Shown: positions 7,214 through 19,500 of the stretch, in pieces
Layout of the letters: each line of letters opens with the position of its first letter
Position numbering within the stretch: position 1 is the first letter of the stretch
From: Martensiomyces pterosporus
Taxonomy: Eukaryota; Kickxellomycota; Kickxellomycetes; Kickxellales; Kickxellaceae
Assembly (NCBI GenBank): GCA_025201845.1
Contig: MU604055.1
Location: 11,771 to 42,859 of the forward strand
DNA length: 31,089 bases
Reading direction: 5' to 3'
Notes under the pieces: model-generated
Database searches by the model: none
What the model saw: the letters and a program-made list of their open reading frames with translations, nothing else
What the model was told of the DNA's origin: nothing
Made by a program: the position numbers and the translations under genes

Positions 7214-9837
7214 GGCAGATATATGCTAAGAGAAGGAGCAGAGGCAAAGGGTAGTAAGCGGTGAACTGAGCATAGGGCGAAGGGATAAGGACGGGAGATA
7301 TACCACCAGCCCTAGGCGGGCAATGCTCTTCATGAGCATACAAACGCGGTAGAATGCCTTGCACACATAGTCTCACTGCACTCCCTGTTCTGCAGAGGGT
7401 GAGAGCAAAAAACAAGCATACAAAGGCTAAGGCACCATTGTCCCAGGTGACATGTGGTTGCTGCTGTGGTGGTGAGAACTGAGTGCCCTGTTTTCGCTTG
7501 GACAATGGCTGCTGGAGCGCTGCATGCTCTCTTTGAACAAGGCCTAGGTGTGGGGAGGGGCGTGCTTACTGCCAGCGCCGCGAGAGTGCTTGGTGGTGCC
7601 CGCTAGCTGCCGTGTGAAGAGAGCAGAATATACATGGCATGGGGCCTTGATTTGCATGCTGTGACGTTTCACGTTCTCGCGTGCAGGGAGGGGCAGAGAT
7701 TTGCATTGTCAGCAGCGCTCTCTGAGCAGGCTGTGCCTTTGCTGGGTGGTTGGCTGTCTGGATATGGCTCTATGCTGGCGGGAGATACAGCTTTGTGCTA
7801 GCCTATCAGTCGCATACTAGGTGAAGTGTGGGGGCACGGGATGGCGACAGCAGGGACGTTCCAAATTCCATATGCCACCCTCCGAGCTGCTGAGCACCAG
7901 CTGCATTTACATTCACCCCTCATATGCATGTAATCCTGAGCTCTGCGGCCAAAGAACACGCCAGCATTGTCGTGATGGAAGCCGGTGACTTGAATACATG
8001 CATTGCATGCTCTTCGCCCCATGCAAATGGCTGGAAAGCAGCAGTGGCCCAACTGACGGCACATCTTTTTTTTTTTTTTTGGTGTGGGCAAGCGGAGGAA
8101 ATCAATGCAAGCCTGGCTGGTGAGCACCCTTTTGGCGGGTCTGAGCGCAAGGAGAGCGACCAGACGACCCACGTAAACCCGCACCAGTGGATACAGCTGT
8201 GCGTCATGCACCCAAGCCATCAGCGATCGAAAGTAGGCGTTTGCTATTTGCGCAATAACAGCATAACTAATCATCCTTCCTAGTTCGAACCAAAGTGCGT
8301 TCTGCTGGAGAGCGTGGAATCGGCAATGTAAATAATAAACATTGATACCGACTCACCCCCCTAAAGCCCATTATTTGGCTTAGGCAGCGGGGCCGCCGCT
8401 GTCGCCGCACACTTGCAATGCGCACCAAGTCAGCGCTGTTTCCGATTGGCACTGGATGTCTTGGAGCAGAGGAAAATGCCTAGCATACTGATGGCATTGG
8501 GTGTTGACATCCATGTCCTGCAAAGGATCCCGGACGGGTGCATATTGGAACGGCTTCCTTGTGAGCGCTGCGTGCGGTCTTTGTGTTGGGCAAGCCCTCC
8601 TTCCCCTGCGATTCTCTCGGCTAATGACAGTGCAGACAACGTGTGTGAACACAGGTAATTAACGCGTGTGAGGCGGAAGAGAGTGACTGCATGAAGACGC
8701 ATCAGCTCGAATGTGTAAACAGCCACAAATCCACAAAGAAGCGCGCACATTCGCGGTATCGGGCATCTTGGATGCTGCGTAGGGCGAGACGAGGGAGATT
8801 AGCCACCAGCCCATTCGCGTGGAGACGGCGCAGTGCGGGCTGTTCTGAGCAAGAGTTGGATGTGCTTCCCAGCACACATTCGCAGAGAAGCCGCGTATGG
8901 TAATTGCCAGCTGGGTGGTCTGAGGAAAGCACAACAAAAACGAGCTCGAAGAAAAGGCCATGGCCCCGGCTCACCACGGCCGCCATCAGCATGCAAGGTG
9001 CAGCCCACCCCCTTTTGGCTCGTAGCCTGTTCTGCTCCTAATCAAGGCTAGCAATCCTCTCTCGCATCGCCCCATGCTCATACCCTCGCATACAGCGAGT
9101 GACTGCATCACCCGCTTTGTTTTTCTCACTCGCTCTCAATGCAAGCTGAGGCGTGCAGACCCAGCTTCATGTCTGCAGCTATCTCCGCTCTCTTGTTGCT
9201 GCTTGCGGCATTTATATCAAGGACAAGCCCAGTTGTGGCCACATGCATCCCCTTCCTTTTCGCCCCTCTTTCCTCCTCTGCTTTTTACTGCACTCCTTTA
9301 TGTGCTTTATTGGATACCCCTCGCCTCTAGCCCCACATTACTTTGCCTTTTTGAGCAACAATAGGCGGCTGCCACCACAAGTCCACTGCTACCACGGCTG
9401 GCACACGCCAGGTCTATTCAACCTAGTGCTGCCCTTTGCAAACGTTGCATGCTGAATCGGATACACGCATTCCCAAACAGCACCTCATTTTAATTGGAAG
9501 GATTGCTACAAATCAAGAGTGGGAAGGTGGTAGCATCTGTGTTATGACTTGCTCTCGAATCGCCGAGCACATCACCCACTTCTCTCTTCTAAATCGCTTG
9601 CGCAAGTAGAAACAAACAAAATAGGAGTGCAACCGGGGTCGCCGTCAACTGGCCCATTGTTCAAGTCCCGGGTCATTCATCCCTCCCTCAGCTGCACCAT
9701 CCACCTTCACGCGCACGCACACGCGTGCATACGCCTTGCGACTCTCGTACTTTCCTCTGCACTTCCGTTTGCTCAAAAAAAAAAAACATTGCCCAGCTTG
9801 CAAGCTTGTCTTACACAGCAACTAGCCCCAGTTCACA
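7214..9837. other. 2.6 kb intergenic region without supported gene
   Basis: I see no domain-bearing frame on either strand. Short overlapping frames up to about 158 codons look like chance. There is a 14-T run near 8067. From about 9070 to 9340 the plus strand becomes pyrimidine-rich, with a weak TATA-like TTTATAT near 9210, probably the distal promoter and leader of HMG gene 1. An A-run sits near 9775, and an ACGCACACACG-type CA-rich patch near 9710. Confidence 0.5.
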
Positions 9838-11632
9838 ATGTCTTCAGCACAGCGATGGTCACGGGTGATTCCAATAGAGTACGCTCAGCTGGACGGCGAG
9901 GCCGACGGGCCGTCCACCCCACGGCGGCCAGGCGTCAAGTACACACAGCATACGCTGGTAGTCCCCTCTGACCGACGCGTGATATTGATTCCAGCCTCTA
10001 TTCAAGTTCCTGAGGGCAGCAGAATCGTCGGCGTCATACTTGCCCCAAATGCAGATGGCCAGGGCTCGGGCAGTGCTGGTGCCTTGAATAGGCTGCAAAA
10101 CGCCAGTGCGTCGTCCATAGCCGGCAGCAGGCTCGCCCATCACGACCCGCGATATTCTGGGCTGGTAGGGCCCCATGAGCGCAGACAACCGGCAGCTGAT
10201 GTAAGGCTGGCAGGTTCAGCACAGCCGCGAAACAACGTCCATAGCCGGCGGCAGGCTCGCCCATCATGACCCGCGATATTCTGGGCTGGTAGGGCCCCAT
10301 GAGCGCAGACAACCGGCAGCTGATGTAAGGCTGGCAGGTTCAGCACAGCCGCGAAACAAGCGTCATCTGGAGGACCTGCTTGAGGACATGTCAGAGCATA
10401 TTGGAAGCGAGGCTGACGATGCCACCTTCGACCCCACCCAGTCGGATGAAGATATGAATGACGAGGCAGACGAAGAGGATGAAGAGGCAGACGAGGACGC
10501 AGCGGGCAGCGATTTTGAGGGCGAGCTACTAGCTGCCGGCACCGTGGCACCAGCCATATTGAGCATCGCCCCCGAAACCGGCACGGACGCAGGTGCCAGA
10601 AACCCAGTGTCGGCATTAGCCCAGAGTTCGCTAGTCGCCGAAGAGGTGGTAAAGCCCAAGAAGCCACGCAACTCGTTCTTCTATTTCCGCCGCGAGTACC
10701 ACAAACAAACCAACGCGAATGGTGCAAGAGCAAAGGCCAAAAACATCTCGAATGCTGCTGGAAAGACGTGGAAGGAGATGACTGAGGAGGAAAAGGCGCC
10801 GTACAAAAAGTATGCAGCTGAGGATACGCTGAGGTACAAAAGCGAAATGAAGGAGTACAAGGAGGCGCTGAAGATTGAGAAGAAAAAATCAAAGATGCGC
10901 GAGAAGGCCGCTGCGAATGGTGCGGCATTCAATTCGAAGTCACCACAGCTAGCTGGCGTAGACAGGGGGTCGCACGGAGCTGCATTGCTATCGCTGGTGC
11001 CAACGATAACGATGGATATTGGCGCCGGAGCGAACGACCATATTAGCTCGGGCTATGCAGATCACAGAGTCATCTCCGTCAGCCCTGTTGGCGGCACGGG
11101 GCTGGAGATTCCATCACAGGCGCTGGTTCTCTCTTTCGACCAGGGCGACATTCTCATGGACCCCGCGCAAATTCAGCCTCAGGCCCAGGCGCACTCGCAG
11201 TCGCAATTGCAGCCCCAGACACAGTTGCAAGCGCAGACACAAACGCACCACCAGCACCAGCACCAGCACCAACAAGGGTGGGACAGCATCTCTTCCATAC
11301 TTGATGGATTGGCAACCACAGCCCCAGCTGCTGCTGCAAATGCCACCACACACAGCCAGTCAAGCCCGCTGGGCAATGACTCGTTCTTTGTATCGCTGTC
11401 GGAGCCTGGCGACATTTTGCCTATTCAGTTGAACACTGCCAACAATGCGAACCACGTATCACTTGCCAGCATTCGTACGGCGCGCAATAGTACAGGCACC
11501 AGGGGCAGGAGCCGAGGCAGCAGCGAAGCTGGCTCGCTGACTGGCATACACCCGTCGATACCTGATATTGAGATTGTCGACGCAACCAACTCCATCAGCC
11601 TACAGACATACTCCATCAAGCGTCGCAAATAG
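9838..11632 (+). CDS. HMG-box transcription factor 1, frame interrupted by a 124-bp tandem duplication (intron or frameshift)
   Basis: A likely nuclear DNA-binding protein of about 550 aa. The frame from the ATG at 9838 runs to 10269. The frame from about 10338 runs to the stop at 11630-11632. They differ because 124 bp is tandemly duplicated between them. Removing one copy joins them exactly, giving 556 aa, with reading through RNKRHLEDLLEDM. A splice using GTAAGG at 10201 and CACAG ending at 10348 also restores frame, giving 548 aa. The N-terminal part includes VILIPASIQVP (48-58). An acidic region covers about 10415-10530. The HMG box runs from PRNSFFYFRREYHKQ to KEYKEALK (about 10658-10867) and looks closer to HMGB-type than to MATA-type boxes. 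A Gln/His-rich segment precedes WDSISSIL (11279-11302). It is paralogous in layout to the HMG gene at 21526. Confidence 0.8.
10112..10359 (+). repeat. 124-bp tandem duplication inside HMG gene 1 (two copies, two mismatches)
   Basis: Copy 1 is 10112-10235 and copy 2 is 10236-10359, directly abutting. They differ at two positions: CCGGCAGCAG versus CCGGCGGCAG, and CATCACGACC versus CATCATGACC. The unit length is not a multiple of three, so the duplication shifts frame unless spliced. Each copy contains AGGT (at 10212-10215 in copy 1 and 10336-10339 in copy 2) as well as GTAAGG. The two differences argue against a simple exact assembly duplication, though collapsed alleles could also cause them. 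Confidence 0.95.
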
Positions 11633-13267
11633 GTGCTCCCTTTTGAGAGGGACTGCGCTTTTCTTTTCGCCAACCACTGCCTTTTGTTCGCAGCTGTGTT
11701 TATGCTTATCTGTACTATTCAGCCTTTTCATTCCTCTCTGCCCCTACCCTTTGGTTTTTCCTTAGAGATAACTGCTGCTTAGATTATTGCCATCATCCTT
11801 GCACCATTCAAGCTCAGCCTGGCTGAGAAAGGCCTACACCGCAGGCTCAGGTCAGAAGGGCTATAGCTGCCAGCCAAAAATAGGCCCGTATTGTCTACAA
11901 AGGCAGCTGCCACCCTCGAGCAATTACACAAGAGGAAACCAGAAACAACGGACTTGTTGCAGCTGCAGGGGAAACACATTGGCCGAATAGAGTGAGGAAT
12001 GGACATGGCGTATACATGTAGAAGGCCTCCCAATTGGCAATTGTACCGCACGGCTTTTCCCTTGTACAATTGCAGGCTAAGGAAAATGGACAAAAGCACC
12101 ACTTTTGCTGCAAACATCAGCGCCACATGTGCAGCCGGGTCAGCAGATTTGTGATATCCAGAGCCGTCGTGTGGTTCTTTGCTCGAAGCAGAAAATAGGT
12201 GTCCTGCCAAGAATTAATAATGAAGCATTCCGCTGCTGGCTGGATAAACCATGGGTGCTACTGTGAAGCGCGGCCGGTAGAATGTGAAGGCAGCACAGAA
12301 TGAACAGCTAGAGAGAGTATGTCTTCTAATTGTGGTGGTATAGGTGGATACAAGCACCAAGCCATACTCTTCTGCTATTGTGTCCTTTCCCTGGCAACCT
12401 GGTATAGCTCGGTGGCCACAGCCCTATAAGCTAATCGGGCTACTGTCTGGCTGCGCAGTGTCCTGGTCATACATGTACAAGAAAATCACTAGGCACACAT
12501 TATCCATGCCCTGCCTGAGCCTGATGCATCCGCTGCTGATGTCCATCCCCTTGCTATTGGAGTAAAAGAGCAAGTAGAGGGTGAAGGTAGGGTGTCGGAG
12601 ATGTCCGAAGGTGTCAAAAGAGCGCTGCTACGCTGCGTGTGAGTCTCTGTAGATATAATTAGCTGAATACATAGGTTGCTTGCGCTGGACAGAGGTGAAA
12701 GCAGATGTGCTGCGTGGTGGGGTGGGGAGGAGATGATAAGATGCGGTGTGTTTATCACACTCGCACAATTACCAACTCGAGTCAATTGTAAAATTGGAGT
12801 GGTGTGTTTTGAAGTGTCCTCCCTCCCCTTCACAGCTGATCATCAGCCCTTGGGGATGCAGCCTCAATAGCAAATGCAAAAGCCAGCGATGCGGAGAACT
12901 TGTCTTTCAAGCCAGAGCACTCAATAGTACAAGCATCTATTTGTTGTGGCCAAGTCCGCAAGCAAATGCTCATTTTCATACACTTTTCGCTGTTTATGCT
13001 GCCAGTGGTGTGTGTGCGTGTCGTATCATCAGCTAGTCGCCAGTCCTCATTTACGAGTCCCATTTGCCACCCAAGCTCTTTCTCTGCGCTATCTCTTCAC
13101 TTGCACCAGACATCATCGGGATTGAAGGATTGTCTGGTAGGACGCCCTTTTGCATTCTGCGTCGCTTCACATTCTACATGCATACGCTATTGTAGAAAAA
13201 TGACTGATGCCACAAAATAGTGATCGCCGTGTAACAACAAGTGCCACCACTGCTGCCTTACCATGGC

Positions 13268-13500
13268 TATATATCCAGAGTTTTCCCCGGCGCTCCTGTT
13301 TTATTTCTCCTTTTCTTTTCTAATGTCTTTCCTTCTTTCCACCATTCTTTTATATTTCATTTACCGCCCTTGCTGCTATTTCTTTTCTCCTCTTGCACTT
13401 TGTTTTCCAGCTTGCTTTTTCTTCTCCTTCTCTGCTTTTTTCCCATTCCCAGCTCACGTCCTTTGCTCTTATATGCTTGTGTCGCCTATCTATCATATGT
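13268..13500 (+). promoter_or_regulatory. Orphan promoter-like element: TATA plus pyrimidine-rich leader
   Basis: GGCTATATATCC near 13266-13276 is followed by over 200 bases of almost pure C/T on the plus strand. This resembles the leader of HMG gene 2 (CTATATATAC then CCGCTCTCTC) and the leaders at 25340-25480 and 29090-29260. No convincing gene follows within 1 kb. It may start a noncoding RNA, serve an unrecognised small or spliced gene, or be a relic. Confidence 0.35.
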
Positions 13501-16500
13501 TTCGAGCGTACTAGCGCCGCTTCAGTCTGGCACACTGAACCACCTGCATGCCCATCGTCTGCGGTCAGCAGCTGCCAACGCCAGATCTGCCAGGCCCACA
13601 ACTAATCTGATCCTAGTGTTTTGATCTCTCAGATAGGATCACAATAGCGTTGCGTGGTTTAGCAGCCCACTCCACATCTGCGACACAGCCATGCCAGAGG
13701 CATTGCGTCATAAAGCAAAAACAGGTAGGCAGCATGGCCATATGGCGTTCGCATATGCGCTCCCACCCCCTCCTTTCCCACCCGTCTTTTCGCGCAGGCA
13801 GCATCCAAATCGCAAACCTATGATACTCGCATACGCTGGCATGCACTCTCCACCTCGCACGCTCAGTGCCATTCTCCCTTATCTCGCGCAGCTTCTCTCT
13901 GCTCCCGCCATAAACGCACTATTGCAAGAGCGCGAGTTTTCATTGCCATCAGAAGGGCGTTGTGCCGTGATGTCCTGGGGTGCTTCGCCCTTGGTGCAAG
14001 CGTGTCAGCAGGTTTGGCGGCTCTTGCAGCGTGCTGCTCCCTTTCTCCAGACAAGCCGCCTTTCCTTGCTCGATCGCCGATTGGGTGGCACAAAAAGCCA
14101 GCTAAGCACACACGTTGAGAGTGGCTGCAAATGTATGCATAATCACAATTCTCGCTGCTGTCCCTGGCAAAGTGTCTTGCACGCCTCTGCAGTCACATAC
14201 ATATACAAGTACACACCACATACACCGAACACAAAATTTTGTGATTGGGTGTGATTTTTTTTCTTTTTCGTTTTGCTTGTTAAAATGAAGTTCAGCTGAT
14301 AGTGAGACTTGGTGCATACTCTCTCTGTCGTCGCTTGCTGGACAAACACCATGATCCCTCATTGCTCAACCACCTTGCCCATGTGTGTCTTGCTCTCGGG
14401 ATTCGCCGCCCGTACGCTCGTCGTCATCGAGACAGCCCCGCTATTCCTCATGCAGACACCAACATGGCCATATTTTTTGCATGGCAAAATGGGGGCGCGC
14501 GTTCTGCTGTCTCTGGCCAAATATTAGCCGAGTAGACGGATAAGGCGACTTTTGCTATTAATATCGTCTCTTGCACTGAATTTTCTTTCCTGGCGCCTGT
14601 GTCTACGCTTGGTAGCTCGGCCGTCTCAGCGATGGCGAAAATGCGAAGGGCATTTGCTCCGTGTATGTAATGCAATGCGGCACATCACCACATTCTTTTA
14701 AGTGGATGGCCAGGTGACGGACGCGCCTTGCATGTCAGACAACACATCCCGAGTTCATGGCAGCTTGCCGAGGGCGATAAGTCAGAATCCCAGGCTTGTT
14801 GACAGAAAATGCAGGTGACAGTGGCATCTGATGCATTGCTGGGACATGTGTAAACATAGCAGGGCCAGAGGCACGCATTGAGGTCGATCATGACGAGAGA
14901 CGCTTTGGAAGCAGCGAGTACGCCCTCCTGTGTGGCATGCATTCCGCGCCGGCACAATCTCCGGGCCACGCGGTTAGGCGAGTCCATTGAGGCCAACCAA
15001 CACCACGGATGGTGCTTTTTTGTCGAACGCAAAAGGGAGAGGGTTATCCGTATTCGGAATCGCATTGGTAGCGGCACACATGAAGTAGCGAGTGGAGATT
15101 CAGAAAAGACAGCAGCATGTTCTGGGAGCGACCGGCGTGGATATCGCACGTATCAGCCTTCCTCTGCTTTGGGGGTTGCACGAATGCATGCACATCTGCT
15201 GTGTGTGAGAGGGCTCCTGTGCTGGCCGGGAAAATCCTTGCATAGCGATGCTCGAAAAAACGCGACATATAGGCAAACCAGAAAGAGAGAGCAAAAGCGA
15301 ACGACGCGGTTGCAGGGAGGGTATATGGGTGCTTCAGGCGCCTGAAGTGCCAGTGCATATTGCACTGCACAGCCAGCAGCGCCCCAGTCCAGTCGAGTGT
15401 TTGCCTCGGGCATGCGTCGCTGTCGCCGCATCGTTGGGGAGGAGGCATATTTGCAGATGTAAGGTGGAGGCGGGGTTTGGACGGAAAAGTTGCTTATGCT
15501 GCTCCCTTGTTCAGAGAGACCAGCATACCTGTACTGGTGCTTGTGCTTGCAGCTGTTGCGCTGATCGAGTTGCTGCATTTGGGAGCAGGCCGTGCGCAAT
15601 GGCAGGATTATAAGCCTAACTGACAAACTCATTTGGCTTCTGTCGGCTGCACTCGCTGTCTTGCCATTCCCCACCACGAAGTCTGCTTCGACAACAGCAG
15701 AGCAAGAATGCATTGCTTCTGGGCCGACAGATGAAGGCGCCAGCGCTGTCGGACAAGCACAGACACATGCCTCGTGTTGGCGAATGCTGCTTACAAAGGA
15801 TAATGAAAAGCGTGCTGGCTTCGGCTCTGTTTTGGCTGCAATGGCGCGCTACTTGTGGTGTGCAATAGAGACAGCGTCGGCGTGTCTGCCTCCCTCCCGT
15901 TGATGGTCGTATTTTGCTGGAACAGCAGAGCACCTCACTCTAAACTTCTGCAGAGATATATGACCCTTTGCCAATCGGATCGTCGCCTGCCAATACAGCA
16001 TGTAGCCTGGTTGGCAATCGCTTCTCCCTGCCTGCCATCTATTCTGCTCTTCTAGGGCGGGCGTATTTCTAAACGAAGCACTCGGAGAGTAGCAGCCCTT
16101 GGGGTAGATAAGCAAACGTAGCAGAGCACCAAACATATGGATGTGCTCGTATCCGCTGCTTTCTTGGCGAGCAACGAGATCGCGGTGAGCAGAGCCGATG
16201 TGACACTGCTGTTGTGGCAAAGGACATGCAACATCCAATCTCAGACAGCAGGACGCTGCTCGACTGCTCAAAAGAGACTGGATAGGTGCTGGCAAAGCGT
16301 GCATAGCAACGATAAAAGGAAACGCAATTGCAGGTGCGGGTGATTTCCACAGAAAGGCAAATGAATAAAACGTGTGAGAAGGATGTGCGTGCCTGCGTCG
16401 ACGGCGAACACACAAACAATAAAGTGCTGTACATGGCAGGAGACAAGGCACACAGGTGGGGCCCGAGTTGGGGAGGGGTTTTTTTTAGGCAGATTGGGAA

Positions 16501-19500
16501 GCAGGGCTCAGATGCCTCACTTGCATTCTTGCATGCGCCCGCTGTCTCCGCCTGCTGCTGCTGTTGCGGCCATCACCGCCCAATCCCCAAGTCGACATGC
16601 CTTGCAAGCATAAGAATGCTTATTGCTCAGACATACAGACTGCAAAGGGAAAAAATCTGAATATGGCTTGCAAGTGGGAATAGTGCAGCACCCCTTGCGT
16701 GCATGGGTGTCGCTGACGGCACTGCAAAACAAGCAGCATGCTGTCTAGGTGCATACATGGGTGCTTCCGTTCCCATCCTCTTTCCGCTGCTTCCAGATAA
16801 TGTGGGCCCTCCCCCACGTGGACATTGTGATCTACGGCTATCCGAATACCAAGCATAACCCAGTAAAAGGCTGAGTTGTGCCGGTTAGCCTGTGCGTGCA
16901 ATTTTCAGTGGTTGGAGCAGGGAAGGCCAAGAGACTCGGGTCAAACAAGGGAAAAGGATGCACGTGGATGCCATGCTCGTGAATAAAAAGCTGCACTGTT
17001 TTTATGAGCGTATAGAGTAAGAGCCTTGGCCCCACACTGGCGCTGTGCGTGAGTATGCGCATCCGGATATACATGTATGAGTTAACAATGCCGGGCAGCG
17101 ACGGCAGTGGCAACAATACACGCGAAGCATCTCGTGAATGGCCATATACAGGCTGCACGGACTGTGTGCGTATGTGTGAGAGGTGTGCGCAGTATCGATA
17201 CTCGCAGAGTGCAAAGTGAGAGTGTGCGTGCGGGAGGTCCCTTTTGGTGTGTGAGCACGGAGACAAAACACGGGGTGGGCTCTGAGCAGGTGGTTGATTA
17301 TGTGCTTGCATGGTGCCGCTGCTTGCCTGTTGCTTGCAGGCTTTCGGAGGTGGGTGGAGGGAGGGACTTTGGCAGATTGGCTGCCTCACACTGCAGTGAT
17401 TTCAAACCACGCAAGAGCACGGGAACAAATGGACGCGGTAAACAATGTATGCCAATGCGCCATGGAATTCACACATGCACACATACGTGCTGCAAAAAGG
17501 CACTACTTTACTTTATTTGATACATATCCTGTTTTTCTCGAGACATTTCCATGCCTTTTGTTCCACTTCGTGGCACTGTCGAGCACATATATGTGTATAT
17601 CATGTATGTGAGTGATATGAGCAACAGCAACATGCCAATTCTCACTGTGGTATTCAACTGACGATAGACACATGCCTCTTTGCAGCCATTTCTTGTGGTG
17701 CGGCGCACATGCTCCATGGAAGGCCCTGTTCCCAATGCAGCATTACGTCGACATGTTTGCCAAATCGAGCAATGCAGTGTGCGCTTTTCAAGCCGCTTTT
17801 GCGCAATATGGACGGCATGGTGCTCTGTGGAACAGCGCATTCAGCACGCTTTAATCTGATACGCAGATGTGGTATTCAAACACATTCTCCGGATCCGCTC
17901 TTCTCGGTGTTTTGCGCTGAAACATAATGAACTGCGCTGCAACAAGACAAGCAAACAGCGCCATAACAATCCATCCGCATTGTTTGTACACCGACATGCC
18001 GCAGGGCAGGATGTGGAAAAGCGCGAGTGATGTGTCTGAAGACGTGGTCAGAGCACAGGCAAAGACATGTCAAGCGTAGGGCCAGCCGCCACCACCAGTC
18101 ACAAGGCTTAAACGAGGGTGCACGCTCGAGTGGAAGAGGCATGATCCATGCCTCCTATCTCGCGCTCACACACGCTGTCTCTGCTCGTAAACAATGGACC
18201 TGCGTGGTCCATAAAGCAGCATCAAAAATAGGAATAATCGCTGAGGCTACGCAGACAAAAATTCCGCATGTGCTAATTTGCGTGTATCTGTCTGCTGGCC
18301 ACATGCTTAAGGTACTCGCACCCATGAATGCACTACACCCCCACAAGTCCAGCGGGGCAGGTGTGCGAGCGTGGTCAGGTGAGAGGATGGCTTGTTTGGC
18401 TTGTTAGGGATTGTGCTCTATTTTGGATCCCCCGTTCCCGGTTGTCTTGCCGCACTTGCCTCAACTCCTCCCCGGCTGACTTTCATGTACAATATGGCTC
18501 TTCCCCTTGATTTTTCTGGAGTGTCCCTTGTTTTGCGCACTTCTGGTATGCTGTTTTGTCCAGCTCACGTTATCTCTTGGCATGCCTTCTAAGGACAAGG
18601 CCACCGCCATGGACAACAGCTCTCGGGAACAAGGACCGGCGTGTTCTCGAGTGCGCTTGCTGTTGAGCTGACACCGTTTTTTGTTGGTGGTGTTTCATGG
18701 CTATCACGAATGGCTGAAACACAGTCATGGCCAGCCGAATTGCAAATGTGGATGTCGTTCATTTGCTGATTCTGGCCCTTTGGTTTTCAGTATCCACATG
18801 CTTGGCTGCAGGCGAATTAAGAGGCACTGCTCCTTGCAAGTTTAGCCCAGTGAAATAAAATGGTTGCAAGTAACATGGTATCGCGGAGGGTATCTGGAAC
18901 CATAGAGATGGTGCATTAAATGCCTCGTTTGGGCAGATCTCCCTCCCCCGCAAGAGACTGAGTGGGTCCGAGGCCATATGCATGCATGACCCCAATGCGC
19001 GGTACATTTTCGCTGCATGCGCGCGAAGGATGACAGCAAATAGCAGTTGAGGTAAGCGGGAATAAAATGCACAAAGGGACGACGATGCTGCTGTGCAACT
19101 GACAACCTATGCAAGATGCAACCCGCAAGGCAAGCGAATGAAGACAGGCTGGACAAATCAGTAGGTCCGTCCAACAGTGGTTTAACAGGTTGGGAACAGC
19201 ATGCCTCACCCCTCTGTTGCTGGCAATTCCGGACACCATGCCCTCATCATATGCTGGGCAATTCGGGAGCGGATTCGTGTGCACGTCGGGAAGCGAACCT
19301 TGTGGATTTGTCTGAAGGAGCAGCCTTCTCTGCATTGCGGGCCACAGTACACAAGGCGCGCTACCATGGCAAATTGGTGGGTCTGCAAAGAGGCTTCCGC
19401 AAGAGGGGCTGCCCTACACACCAACCTCATCATTCACATTCTCCGCTGCTTACACCCACCCACGCGCGCATTCTCATATATGCAGTACCGGCCAATATAT

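Noticed and set aside
7649..7706. Two copies of GATTTGCAT 49 bp apart
   Set aside because: A nine-base repeat without further context is weak evidence; no palindromic or spacing logic links it to a gene start.
8275..8300. GTTCGAA resembling a tRNA B box near 8283
   Set aside because: The flanks cannot form a five-base-pair T-stem, and no A box or acceptor pairing is found at the right distance.
13691..14254. 187-codon plus-strand frame downstream of the orphan promoter-like element
   Set aside because: No recognisable domain, low-complexity composition, and similar-length frames occur throughout the interval on both strands; left as a candidate only for RNA evidence.
14685..15149. Minus-strand frame with paired cysteines (CIFC and CLTC) suggesting a zinc ribbon
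   Set aside because: Spacing and surroundings match no zinc-finger family I know, and the rest of the frame looks random.
15849..16451. 200-codon minus-strand frame, longest in the HMG interval
   Set aside because: Cys/Arg/His-rich with no domain, overlapped by other frames; expected by chance in stop-poor DNA of this length.
18582..18671. 29-codon frame beginning MPSKDKATAMDNSS after a C/T-rich stretch
   Set aside because: Too short and without recognisable similarity; no clear donor site to join it to a further exon.
8902..19228. Dispersed TGGCAATT octamer (8902-8909 on minus, 12035-12042, 19221-19228)
   Set aside because: Three copies is only slightly above chance for an octamer in 31 kb on both strands, and flanks do not align.
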